A stretch of 64,000 nt of DNA from Anaerococcus nagyae (GTDB lineage Bacteria; Bacillota; Clostridia; Tissierellales; Peptoniphilaceae), in contig NZ_JAGGLS010000001.1 of assembly GCF_017874535.1 (NCBI RefSeq), forward strand, positions 124,001 to 188,000, written 5' to 3'. The notes beneath the pieces were generated by a model. The model was not told the origin of the DNA, made no database searches, and saw only the letters and a program-made list of their open reading frames with translations. Each line of letters starts with the position of its first letter. The stretch's first letter is position 1. Positions 9,069 to 18,125 of this stretch are shown here, piece after piece. A program made the translations under genes and the position numbers.

Positions 9069-10103
9069 TTACTTCTCTAAAAGTCTATTTTGTATATAAT
9101 CTAATTTAGAGATTTCCGCTTTTGTATCTTCAAGATCTAATCTGCGTGTATTGTTACTATTAAACGATTTTAAAGTGCTTCTTTGCTTATCACCATCAGT
9201 AAAGAACTGGTCATAGTTCAAGCTTCTATTATCAGCTGGAACACGATAGAAATCTCCCATATCAATTGCTTTTTCACATTCTTCATTTGTCAAAAGGGTC
9301 TCATACATTTTTTCACCATGACGGATTCCTATAACTTTTATTTCGTCTTTGTTTCCACCGAAAAGGTCACAAACAGCCTCTGCCTGAGTTTGAATCGTAC
9401 AAGCAGGTGATTTTCTAATCAACAGGTCACCATTTTCTCCATGCTCAAAGGCAAACATAACAAGATCAACCGCTTCTTCAAGACTCATCAAAAATCTTGT
9501 CATTGTTGGTTCAGTTACAGTAATAGGGTTGCCAGATTGTATTTGATCAATCCAAAGTGGAATAACAGAACCACGAGAACACATTACATTACCATATCTT
9601 GTACAACAAATCTTTGTTTTGCCAGAGTTTCTAGATTTCGCAATAGCAACTTTTTCTTCTATAGCCTTTGACATACCCATAGCATTAATTGGATAAGCAG
9701 CCTTGTCAGTAGATAAGCATATAACAGCTTCTACTTCTTCCTCTATTGCAGCTGTAAGTACATTATCAGTTCCTATAACATTAGTTTTTACAGCTTCCAT
9801 AGGGAAAAATTCACAAGATGGAACTTGCTTAAGAGCAGCTGCATGAAAGATATAGTCCACTCCACGCATAGCATTTCTACAAGATTCCAGATCTCTGACA
9901 TCACCGATATAAAATTTGATTTTGTGGGCAACTTCCGGCATCCTAACTTGAAAATCGTGACGCATATCATCTTGCTTCTTCTCATCACGAGAAAATATTC
10001 TTATTTCTCCTATATCAGTTTCTAGAAACCTATTTAGTACTACGTTTCCAAATGAACCTGTACCACCAGTTATCATTAATGTTTTTTCTTTAAATAAAGT
10101 CAT
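9069..10103 (-). CDS. capE: CapE-like UDP-GlcNAc 4,6-dehydratase/5-epimerase
   Basis: A 344-residue extended SDR of the FlaA1/CapE type. It shows the nucleotide motif GGTGSFG at residues 13-19, HAAALKQVPSCEFFP and STDKAAYPINAMGMSK. The tyrosine of the usual YxxxK signature is methionine here (MGMSK), as is normal for this dehydratase family. CapE performs the first step of UDP-L-FucNAc synthesis, dehydrating UDP-GlcNAc and inverting C5. It is followed by capG and capF, separated by 13 and 2 bases. The family assignment is strong, and pathway membership is supported by the three-gene order. Confidence 0.9.
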   Translation of the reverse strand: MTLFKEKTLMITGGTGSFGNVVLNRFLETDIGEIRIFSRDEKKQDDMRHDFQVRMPEVAHKIKFYIGDVRDLESCRNAMRGVDYIFHAAALKQVPSCEFFPMEAVKTNVIGTDNVLTAAIEEEVEAVICLSTDKAAYPINAMGMSKAIEEKVAIAKSRNSGKTKICCTRYGNVMCSRGSVIPLWIDQIQSGNPITVTEPTMTRFLMSLEEAVDLVMFAFEHGENGDLLIRKSPACTIQTQAEAVCDLFGGNKDEIKVIGIRHGEKMYETLLTNEECEKAIDMGDFYRVPADNRSLNYDQFFTDGDKQRSTLKSFNSNNTRRLDLEDTKAEISKLDYIQNRLLEK

Positions 10104-10139
10104 TGCACTCTCTTTCTTATAATTAATCTATTAGTAACC

Positions 10140-11351
10140 TTAATTCATAATATTATGATAGATATTATAATACTGTTCATACCTATTTTCTTTACTAAAA
10201 TTATTCACAGCATATAGCCTGCAATCTTTTTCAACAGTTTTTCTATCTAAATTAGAAAAATACTCTATTGATTCTAATACTGCAGGAATATCCCCCTGAT
10301 CGACAACCAAGCCAGTTGACTTATTAATACTTTCTGGACTTCCACCAGTATTATATGTTACTACAGGTGTGCCACAAGAAATACTTTCTAGGTTAACAGT
10401 GGGATAGTTATCTAAGTAAGTCATATTTACAAATACTGTTGATCTTGTATATATGTCAATAAGCTCATCTACGTTATTAGTTCTGCCAATTGCTATTATA
10501 TCATCTGGCACATCAGATAACTGTCTTTTATTAAGGCCAACTAATACTATTTGATATTTACTATGATCAATAAGTCTGTTTAATTCATAAAAATCATGTA
10601 GTCCTTTAAACTTCGTCCATGTAGATGCTACACCTAAAATAATTTTTTTATCGGTTTGATTAATAGAACTTTCATCATATAAAGAAGGTCTAAATCTATC
10701 TGTATCTATACCATTATTAATCGTAGTAATAGAGTAATCTTTTAATATTGATTCTGATGCATAATCTCTAAGCCAATTAGAAGGTGTAATTATCTTAACT
10801 ATATTTAACCTACTAAACCAGTCCTGTTTATCTTGCCACATTTCTTTAGAAAAATCAAAAAAATAAGAAATAGGGTATACTTTTAAGTTTTTGCAATCAT
10901 AGCAACCATTTTTCCATTTATAACATTGTATATTCTCAAAATGTGAACATCTGCCTGTAAAACTCCAGCAATCATGCAGAGTATACACAATCGGAATCTT
11001 TTTGTCTGCCAGATAATTAATTAAAACCGGAACATTTATCCAATCACCATGTATATTGTGAAGATGAACTATATCAGGATTTATTTTTTCAATCCATGCC
11101 ATTGCATCTTTAGTCTTTGATTTGTATCTATATCCCATTTTCCCAGTGATTCTAGAAATAAGAGTATCTTTCTTTGTATTAAATTGTAAAAAATCTGGAG
11201 AAAAGCAGTACACATTATCATAATTTTTTAGCTGATATCCACACATGACGTAACTCTCATGACCTCTTGACGTTATATAATTGGAAATATCATGTACAAT
11301 TTTTCCAGTACTTCCTATATCCATGGTTATATTAATTTGTAAAATTCGCAT
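10140..11351 (-). CDS. Family 4-type glycosyltransferase
   Basis: A GT-B glycosyltransferase of 403 residues. The N-terminus MRILQINITMDIGSTGKIVH and the DIVHLHNIHGDWINVP stretch are typical of WcaC/GT4-like enzymes. The C-terminal donor domain contains IILGVASTWTKFKGLHDF and the ESISCGTPVVTYNTGGSPE region with the nucleotide-sugar-binding glutamates. A cysteine-rich segment near residue 125-145 (CSHFENIQCYKWKNGCYDC) is common in this subgroup and may bind zinc. It would add a sugar to the growing repeat unit. It sits immediately upstream of capE in the operon; its sugar is unknown. Confidence 0.87.
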   Translation of the reverse strand: MRILQINITMDIGSTGKIVHDISNYITSRGHESYVMCGYQLKNYDNVYCFSPDFLQFNTKKDTLISRITGKMGYRYKSKTKDAMAWIEKINPDIVHLHNIHGDWINVPVLINYLADKKIPIVYTLHDCWSFTGRCSHFENIQCYKWKNGCYDCKNLKVYPISYFFDFSKEMWQDKQDWFSRLNIVKIITPSNWLRDYASESILKDYSITTINNGIDTDRFRPSLYDESSINQTDKKIILGVASTWTKFKGLHDFYELNRLIDHSKYQIVLVGLNKRQLSDVPDDIIAIGRTNNVDELIDIYTRSTVFVNMTYLDNYPTVNLESISCGTPVVTYNTGGSPESINKSTGLVVDQGDIPAVLESIEYFSNLDRKTVEKDCRLYAVNNFSKENRYEQYYNIYHNIMN

Positions 11352-11381
11352 TTAGTATCCTCTATATATTTTAAATTTACA

Positions 11382-12662
11382 TTAATTTTTGTTTTTGCTT
11401 AATTCTGTACTTATAATAGCTAAAAATCCCAAAAACAGCATAGAATAATTTGGTAAACTTCCTAAGCCATGCAAAGTCATTCCCCCGATGATTGGTACAA
11501 GCAAAGGAACTAATGAGAATAAAGATATTCTTGAGAATCTTATATTAAGATGTTTCGCAATATTTTTAAATGAATAAAAATAAATAAAATATAAAATAAT
11601 TAGTCCAATTAATCCATAAGCGGCAATATCCTCAATTATAAAATTATGAGCCATAAAAAATAAATCAAAACGCCTGTAATCACCAAGCCCAAATATCCAC
11701 AACCATTTATTAGAGTTCAGTACGGTAAGATAATCTGACCAAATATCCAGTCTACCATTATTAAAATTTTGGTTGGATATCAATGCTTTATTTCTAATAA
11801 TTATATTTTGAATCAATTGTTGCCCAAAATCCGAATTAATAAATATAAATAATAATATAAACAGTGATAGAAATGTTAGTAAATATTTCTTTAAATTTCG
11901 TATATTCATAGTAATTGAGCTAATTAATACAAATATTAATAAAACTATCCCCATTCTAGACCCGCACATAATCGTCAAAATAAACAGAGTTATCGACGAA
12001 AAAACGAAAAAAGTTTTTGATAATATATTTCTAACAAAATAAAGATGGCTATACATAGAAAATGCGAATACACATTCAATTGCAAGCATGTTTGAATCAT
12101 TATTTATAACATATAATCTAATCCCAGTTCCAATTATAATACTTGGGATAACTGAGCTAATAATGCCAATGAACAGAGCAGTGTTAGCACTATATAAAAA
12201 TGAATCAATATCCTTTGTTATAATACAGTCTTCTATTAAAAATGAAAACAATAAAATAAACACTATAATTTTAACCGGCATAATTATTGATATATTTATA
12301 TCACCAAATCTAATTAAATATTGCTGACTATACAAAATGTATATAAGAGAGAATACAATGAGCTTCCTATCAATTTTTTTATGATTTATTATATTAAATA
12401 ATGTACAAAAAAAAGATATTAATACCGCGCCAGAAATGCCAAATGCTTCTACTGATCTACTACTAGGAATTAACATCATAATAAAGCAAATTGCTACTGG
12501 TACTGGTTGTAATCCTAATATAATTGATAAAACTAAAGTTACTATTGAGGCAATCAACTGATTATTTGACTCTACTAAGAATGCACAGATAATAATTGAT
12601 AAGGTTGCTAATATAACTAAGTTTTGAGGAATAATATTTTTTAATCTTTTAAAATCAGTCAT
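11382..12662 (-). CDS. wzy: Polysaccharide polymerase (Wzy-like)
   Basis: The 426-residue product is almost entirely hydrophobic, with about eleven to twelve predicted membrane segments and a larger extracytoplasmic loop around residues 265-320. That loop contains NNGRLDIWSDYLTVLNSNKWLWIFGLGDY, the pattern of the O-antigen ligase/polymerase (Wzy_C-like) family. It should polymerise flipped repeat units on the outer face of the membrane. As usual for Wzy, overall similarity is weak, and the call rests on topology, the RLDIW-type loop and the single copy in the locus. Confidence 0.82.
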   Translation of the reverse strand: MTDFKRLKNIIPQNLVILATLSIIICAFLVESNNQLIASIVTLVLSIILGLQPVPVAICFIMMLIPSSRSVEAFGISGAVLISFFCTLFNIINHKKIDRKLIVFSLIYILYSQQYLIRFGDINISIIMPVKIIVFILLFSFLIEDCIITKDIDSFLYSANTALFIGIISSVIPSIIIGTGIRLYVINNDSNMLAIECVFAFSMYSHLYFVRNILSKTFFVFSSITLFILTIMCGSRMGIVLLIFVLISSITMNIRNLKKYLLTFLSLFILLFIFINSDFGQQLIQNIIIRNKALISNQNFNNGRLDIWSDYLTVLNSNKWLWIFGLGDYRRFDLFFMAHNFIIEDIAAYGLIGLIILYFIYFYSFKNIAKHLNIRFSRISLFSLVPLLVPIIGGMTLHGLGSLPNYSMLFLGFLAIISTELSKNKN

Positions 12663-12857
12663 GTTAAAATCCTAACTTACTATAATCTATATATAAATGT
12701 TGACTTTAATAATATATTTTAAATACCAAATTTTTATTTATAAATAATTTAAAAAAAATTCCAATTGAATATACTTTTAAACCGTCAAATTCAAATGATT
12801 ATTTTACAATAGAATTAAATTAAAATACCTTCTAATATTTCATTACTAAATAAATAC

Positions 12858-13991
12858 TTAATCTATTTGATTTAAGAAATCTATTACTTCGTTCAAATAA
12901 TTACTATAATGAAAAATATCAATAGTAGAATTTGAGAGTCTGCCATTTGATATACAATCATATATAACCTCCTCCAATTCTTCTACTCTATTAACCATGT
13001 AGTAGTTATCCATTGGATAATATTTTGAAATATCACTAAAATCATTCGCTATTATACCAACACCCGATGTGACACACTCAACAAATTTTGTTGGAAATCC
13101 TGCCATATTTTTCCTAGTCCTATCTCTTAGTATAATGCAGTAGTCAGACTGATATAAAGCGTTTACACTTTCTTCATGGCTGACCCGACCAAAAAATTCC
13201 AGTTTATTTTCTAAACTGCTAATAATTTCTCTATATGAGGGATTATATTTCAAAAAGTCATCTTTTGTTAATCCATAAATACTAAATTTAAAATCCAGGT
13301 TCTTATATTTATATAAATACTTTATAATAGTTTCTAATTTATCCTTTGACCTACCTGGATTACCTGTATAAACAAACTTAATTATACCTGATTTCCAATA
13401 TTCAACATTTTTAGGATTCCAAATAGGGTCATTGATATCTACTAACGGAGGTAATTGAACAATATTACAAACATACTTGCTATAATAATTTTTTAAATAA
13501 TCGCTAATAGCAATAATACCATTTACTCTTTTATGTAATATTCTCATCACTATATTTGTATCTATCCATTTTATAAATTTAACAGGGTTTATGGATATTC
13601 TATTGTCATACCATTCTGTAATATCAGCAATTAATTTAATATTAGATTTTTTACAGTACCTTCTTAGTTTTGAGAGTGGTATTGCATGCATATTATAAGC
13701 AATTACAAACTTAGTATTTGGATATTTTTTAATAACTCTTTTTATATGATTAAAGTCTAATAAACTTTTGATCCATTGATAATTGCTTTTTGGATATGCC
13801 GTAGGCATACTTGCAAATTCATCAAAATATTCGACATTATTAGAGTCTGCACTTATACTTTTATCAACTCCACAAAAAACAACATCATACCCAATATCTT
13901 TAAATATTTTTGCATTATTCAATACCCTGTGAGCTGCTGCGTTCTTATCGGGCATCTCAAAGCCACCTATATATATAATAGTATCAGTCAT
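12858..13991 (-). CDS. GT-B glycosyltransferase, family 4-like
   Basis: A 377-residue GT-B type glycosyltransferase. The N-terminus TIIYIGGFEMPDKNAAAHRV is characteristic of a subgroup seen in capsule loci. The donor domain includes FVYTGNPGRSKDKLETII, YCIILRDRTRKNMAGFPTKFVEC and SGVGIIANDFSDI. It is predicted to be cytoplasmic or membrane-associated and to extend the repeat unit. It precedes wzy, separated by 195 AT-rich bases in which nothing further is evident, and follows the TviC-like epimerase gene. The transferred sugar cannot be assigned. Confidence 0.82.
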   Translation of the reverse strand: MTDTIIYIGGFEMPDKNAAAHRVLNNAKIFKDIGYDVVFCGVDKSISADSNNVEYFDEFASMPTAYPKSNYQWIKSLLDFNHIKRVIKKYPNTKFVIAYNMHAIPLSKLRRYCKKSNIKLIADITEWYDNRISINPVKFIKWIDTNIVMRILHKRVNGIIAISDYLKNYYSKYVCNIVQLPPLVDINDPIWNPKNVEYWKSGIIKFVYTGNPGRSKDKLETIIKYLYKYKNLDFKFSIYGLTKDDFLKYNPSYREIISSLENKLEFFGRVSHEESVNALYQSDYCIILRDRTRKNMAGFPTKFVECVTSGVGIIANDFSDISKYYPMDNYYMVNRVEELEEVIYDCISNGRLSNSTIDIFHYSNYLNEVIDFLNQID

Positions 13992-14044
13992 ATATTTTAT
14001 TCCTAACTACAACATTAATTAATAAATATAACTCCAATATCAAC

Positions 14045-15022
14045 TTATAGGTTGTTCACATACCAATCTATAGCTTCTTTAATACCATCTTCAAAGTTCC
14101 AATCTGGATCATATCCAAGAATTTCCTTTGCTTTACTTATGTCAGCGTTGGAATGTTTTATATCTCCAACTCTGTCAGGGCCATATATTGGTTTTATGTC
14201 ACTTTTATCCATTAGTTCTGCTATGGTATCGTACATATCATTTAGATATGCTCTGCCACCGTAGGCAATGTTGAAGGCTTCTCCTGCATACTTTGAATCC
14301 GCTTTTAGTGCCTTTAGGTTAGCTTCAATTACATTTTCAATATATGTGAAGTCTCTACTTTGCTTGCCGTCTCCATTTATGGTTGGTCTTTCTTCATTTA
14401 ACAATAGCTTTATGAATTTTGGTATCACTGCAGCATACGCACCGTCTGGATCTTGTCTTCTACCAAACACATTAAAATATCTTAGCCCGTAAGTATCCAG
14501 ATTGTAAAGGTCAGCATATATCTTTGCGTACATTTCATCAACTTTTTTTGTTAAGGCGTATGGAGAAAGAGCTTTTCCTTCTTTTCCTTCTTTTTTAGGT
14601 AGTGTCTCTTCATCACCATATACTGATGAACTAGATGCATAGACTACTTTTTTCACTCCATTTTGTCTAGATGCTTCAAAAATATTAAGGGTACCTTTGA
14701 TATTGATATCATTGTATTTTAAAGGCATTTCTACACTTCTTGGTACAGATCCCCATGCTGCTTGATGTAGTACATAGTCCACACCATCAGTAGCTTTCAT
14801 ACAAGTATCTAGATCTTGAATATCGCCTTTAATAAATTCATAGTTAGGATTGTCAATGAATAAATCAATATTTGCTTGTTTTCCCATGGAAAGGTCATCT
14901 AGGCATCTAACCTTGTATCCTAGTTTCAGTAAGGCTTCACATAGATTAGATCCTATGAACCCTGCTCCACCAGTTACTAAAAATAAACTATCTTCTTCAA
15001 ATTTTATATCTTTGTATCCCAT
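14045..15022 (-). CDS. tviC: UDP-N-acetylhexosamine(uronate) 4-epimerase, TviC/WbpP-like
   Basis: A 325-residue extended SDR. The NAD motif GGAGFIG lies near residues 18-24, HQAAWGSVPRSVEMP is the segment typical of the WbpP/TviC group that accepts N-acetylated UDP-sugars, and YALTK is the catalytic YxxxK. RYFNVFGRRQDPDGAYAAVIPKFI is a further family hallmark. Together with the TviB-like dehydrogenase next to it, it would interconvert UDP-GlcNAcA and UDP-GalNAcA (or UDP-GlcNAc and UDP-GalNAc). The family is secure; which of the two interconversions is used in vivo is inferred from the partner gene. Confidence 0.85.
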   Translation of the reverse strand: MGYKDIKFEEDSLFLVTGGAGFIGSNLCEALLKLGYKVRCLDDLSMGKQANIDLFIDNPNYEFIKGDIQDLDTCMKATDGVDYVLHQAAWGSVPRSVEMPLKYNDINIKGTLNIFEASRQNGVKKVVYASSSSVYGDEETLPKKEGKEGKALSPYALTKKVDEMYAKIYADLYNLDTYGLRYFNVFGRRQDPDGAYAAVIPKFIKLLLNEERPTINGDGKQSRDFTYIENVIEANLKALKADSKYAGEAFNIAYGGRAYLNDMYDTIAELMDKSDIKPIYGPDRVGDIKHSNADISKAKEILGYDPDWNFEDGIKEAIDWYVNNL

Positions 15023-15031
15023 ATTTATTCC

Positions 15032-16351
15032 TTATAATCTCCAATATGCATAGTCATCATCAGATTCATATTCATTTATATCATAGATTCCTTTTAGGTC
15101 AAATAGAATTTTCTTACCATCATTGTATAAAGCAGAAATCTTATCTTTATCTAACTCTTTAAACTGCTTGTGAGATACCGCTACTATAAGAGCATCCAAA
15201 TCATTTAATTTATCAAAGTCTTCTAATTCTATGCTGTAGATTTCTCTGGTTTCTTCTTTATCAGCTTCTGGATCTACGATAATTGGATTTACTCCAAATT
15301 CATTCAACTCGTTTACTATATCATATACTTTTGTATTTCTAGTATCTGGACAATCCTCTTTGAAAGTAAATCCTAGTATACCGACTTTAGCAGTATTTAG
15401 ATTTTTCTTTTCTCCAATTAATACTTTTACAAGCTTATCAGCTATATAAACTCCCATACTATCATTGATATTTCTACCAGAAAGTATTACTTCACTTTTG
15501 TAACCATATTGATTGGCAGCATATGTTAGATAGTATGGATCTACTCCTATGCAGTGTCCACCAACTAATCCTGGGTAGAAGTTTAGAAAGTTCCATTTAG
15601 TACCAGCTGCTTCTAGCACTGACTTGGTATCTATACCCATTTTGTCAAATATGATTGATATCTCATTCATAAAAGCAATATTTATGTCCCTTTGTGAGTT
15701 TTCTATTACTTTTGCAGCTTCAGCAACCTTTATAGTCGGTGCTTTATGTACCCCTGCATCGATAATTGAGCTATAAACTTCATATACTATTTCAAGACTC
15801 TCTTCATCCATACCAGATACAATTTTGACTATATTTTCTAGTCTGTTGTTTTTATCACCTGGATTGATTCTTTCTGGTGAATATCCAATTTTAAAATCTA
15901 CTCCACACTCTAATCCAGATTCTTTCTCCAAAATAGGCGCACATATATCTTCTGTAACTCCTGGATATACTGTAGATTCATACACAACTATGCTACCCTC
16001 AGTAAGGTTTTGGCCTAATAATTTGCTAGCTTCTACAACAGGTGTAAGATTTGGAGTTTTGTCTTGGTTTATAGGTGTTGGAACTGCAACTATGTGGAAT
16101 TTAGATTTTTCTAAGTCCTTAGGTTCGTTAGTAAATTTTAGATCTGATTTAGAAAGTTCCTCATCTCCTACTTCATTAGTTGGATCCTCACCATTTTTGT
16201 ATAAGTTTATCTTCTGTTCATTTATATCAAAACCATATACATTGTATTTTCTGGCCAAGGCCACTGCTAATGGCAATCCTACATATCCTAAGCCTACAAC
16301 AGATAAACTTATTTCTCTATTTTTTAATTTATTAAATAATTCCTTATACAT
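15032..16351 (-). CDS. tviB: UDP-N-acetylhexosamine 6-dehydrogenase, TviB/WbpA-like
   Basis: A nucleotide-sugar dehydrogenase of 439 residues. It has the Rossmann motif GLGYVGLPLAVALA near residue 20, VPTPINQDKTPNLTP, ESTVYPGVTED, GYSPERINPGD and the catalytic cysteine in VGGHCIGVDPYYL. These motifs place it in the TviB/VipA branch acting on UDP-GlcNAc (or UDP-GalNAc) rather than UDP-glucose. It therefore differs from the Ugd at the start of the window. It forms an adjacent pair with the TviC-like epimerase (nine-base gap), giving a UDP-GalNAcA branch. The C-terminus has a short acidic tail. Confidence 0.86.
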   Translation of the reverse strand: MYKELFNKLKNREISLSVVGLGYVGLPLAVALARKYNVYGFDINEQKINLYKNGEDPTNEVGDEELSKSDLKFTNEPKDLEKSKFHIVAVPTPINQDKTPNLTPVVEASKLLGQNLTEGSIVVYESTVYPGVTEDICAPILEKESGLECGVDFKIGYSPERINPGDKNNRLENIVKIVSGMDEESLEIVYEVYSSIIDAGVHKAPTIKVAEAAKVIENSQRDINIAFMNEISIIFDKMGIDTKSVLEAAGTKWNFLNFYPGLVGGHCIGVDPYYLTYAANQYGYKSEVILSGRNINDSMGVYIADKLVKVLIGEKKNLNTAKVGILGFTFKEDCPDTRNTKVYDIVNELNEFGVNPIIVDPEADKEETREIYSIELEDFDKLNDLDALIVAVSHKQFKELDKDKISALYNDGKKILFDLKGIYDINEYESDDDYAYWRL

Positions 16352-16362
16352 AATGCTCCTGC

Positions 16363-17469
16363 CTATTTAGCAAACTTTTCAATACACTCTATATATTTTT
16401 CTACTACAATTTTTCTATCGAAATTTTCTGATACATGCTCCCTATTAGCTTTTCCCATTTGAACTTTCTTCTCATAAGGTATATTAATAAATTCTTCTAT
16501 CTTGTGAGTTAAATCTTCTGAATCTTTTACCTTTACTGCTAGACCCGATACACCATCAACAAATGTTTCTCTACACCCTGGAACATCACTAGCTATCACT
16601 GGTCTACCAGTTGCACCTGCTTCTAAAAGAACATTGGATAAGCCTTCGTGATATGAAGGATGAATCAAGCAGTGAGATCTTCTAATTAATTTATCAATAT
16701 CTTTTCTATAACCAAGATAATTTATAATTCCGTTATCATTTAAATTATCAATTCTATCTTTAAAGCTCAAATCATCATAATCTCCAACTAGTGTAAATAC
16801 AGTGTTTGGATACTTTGATTTTATACTTTCTGCTGCATCAAGATATTCAGTTATACCTTTGTCCCTCATTATTCTTGATACCATGATAAAATTTATCGTA
16901 TCATTTGCATAAGGGTAATCAGAATAATAATAGTATCCTAAATTTATTCCTGAACCCGGTATCACATGATATCTCTTCTCATTACTTATTATTTTATTCT
17001 TCAAAAAAAAGTTTTTGTTAAATTCATTTTGGAAAAATACAATTTTTGATTTTTTTAATCCAGCCTTATAAAGATTTCTTGAAATAAGCTGAACAAATCC
17101 AGGATTTAATAGTGCTCCGCCTAATCCAGTAATATTAGGAATAAAAGGAATATTAAGTTTATTACATGCTATTCCAAAATAGACATTCGGTTTTATATTG
17201 TAAGTAAAAACCAAATTTGGTTTTTCCGATTTTAAAATTCTTTTTATATTTCTATACAACCTTAAATCATCTATCGGGTTAGTTCCATGTCTTGGTATAT
17301 CTAAGTTTATAAATTTGCATCCTAACTCCTCTATTTCCCTAACAAAATTTGTTTTTTTTGATACAACTACTAATTCGTTACCATTTATTAATATTCTCTC
17401 TAAGATTTCTTTTCGTAATCTATAAAAATAAGAGGTATCATTCGCAACAATCATTATTTTTTTTCCCAT
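16363..17469 (-). CDS. PglA-like family 4 glycosyltransferase
   Basis: A GT4 glycosyltransferase with the NDTSYFYRLRKEILE N-terminus and the FTYNIKPNVYFGIACNKLNIPFIPNITGLG segment shared by PglA and related HexNAc-transferring enzymes. The donor domain has FIMVSRIMRDKGITEYLDAA and HPSYHEGLSNVLLEAGATGRPVIASD with the EX7E motif. The start at 17469 (MGKKIM...) is chosen because GAGGTG lies five bases upstream; an ATG 24 bases further up lacks such a site. PglA adds GalNAc to a PglC-loaded lipid, and the neighbouring PglC-like transferase suggests this enzyme adds the second sugar. Confidence 0.83.
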   Translation of the reverse strand: MGKKIMIVANDTSYFYRLRKEILERILINGNELVVVSKKTNFVREIEELGCKFINLDIPRHGTNPIDDLRLYRNIKRILKSEKPNLVFTYNIKPNVYFGIACNKLNIPFIPNITGLGGALLNPGFVQLISRNLYKAGLKKSKIVFFQNEFNKNFFLKNKIISNEKRYHVIPGSGINLGYYYYSDYPYANDTINFIMVSRIMRDKGITEYLDAAESIKSKYPNTVFTLVGDYDDLSFKDRIDNLNDNGIINYLGYRKDIDKLIRRSHCLIHPSYHEGLSNVLLEAGATGRPVIASDVPGCRETFVDGVSGLAVKVKDSEDLTHKIEEFINIPYEKKVQMGKANREHVSENFDRKIVVEKYIECIEKFAK

Positions 17470-17500
17470 ATCTACACCTCGATTAATTAACATTTTTACT

Positions 17501-18124
17501 CTAAGTATATCTTTCGTAATTACCTATTAAATCATTAAATTCGTCTTCAATGGTATAGTTAGCGTATGTATTATTTTCTTTCTTAAGTATAACTTCAATA
17601 GTTTTTAGAAAAATAATTGTATCAATCCTAAAACTCATGCTTTTTACGTACTTAACATCATAATCTATTCTATCCAATATTCTCAAATCCTTACGTCCAC
17701 TTACTTGTGCGAGTCCGGTGATGCCTGGCCTTACTAAAAATCTTTGTTTTTGATATTCTGTATAGTATTCATTAAATAATGGTAACCATGGTCTAGGTCC
17801 TATAAAAGACATGTCTCCCTCTAATATATTAATTAATTGAGGAAGTTCATCTAGTGATGTTTTTCGTATGAAATGTCCTACTTTTGTAATCTTATCTCCT
17901 GTTTTAAAATCATAAACATCATTATCCGCAGCCATAGATCTAAACTTTATCAAGGTAAAATCTTTGCCATTTAAACCGGTTCTTGTTTGTCTATAAAAAA
18001 CAGGCCCTGGACTATCAATCGTAATTGCTATTGAAATAATTAAAAGCAAGGGAGATAGTAGTATAATTAATATCAATGAAATCAATACATCTAATATTCT
18101 TTTTGTAACAATATATGGTTTCAT
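17501..18124 (-). CDS. Initiating undecaprenyl-phosphate sugar phosphotransferase (PglC-like)
   Basis: A small monotopic phosphoglycosyl transferase of 207 residues. It comprises one N-terminal re-entrant hydrophobic helix (residues about 9-33) and the catalytic domain with FRQ-type YRQTRTGLNGKDFTLIKFRSM, DELPQLINIL and GDMSFIGPRPW. It would load a sugar-1-phosphate, probably an N-acetylated 6-deoxyhexose or HexNAc, onto undecaprenyl phosphate and so start the repeat unit. It lacks the N-terminal membrane bundle of WcaJ/WbaP. The gene is one base from murJ upstream and precedes the PglA-like gene. Confidence 0.92.
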   Translation of the reverse strand: MKPYIVTKRILDVLISLILIILLSPLLLIISIAITIDSPGPVFYRQTRTGLNGKDFTLIKFRSMAADNDVYDFKTGDKITKVGHFIRKTSLDELPQLINILEGDMSFIGPRPWLPLFNEYYTEYQKQRFLVRPGITGLAQVSGRKDLRILDRIDYDVKYVKSMSFRIDTIIFLKTIEVILKKENNTYANYTIEDEFNDLIGNYERYT

Positions 18125-18125
18125 A

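Noticed and set aside
15825-16370. 181-codon plus-strand frame opposite the TviB-like gene
   Set aside because: It is a shadow of the dehydrogenase gene, without a start signal or recognisable domain.
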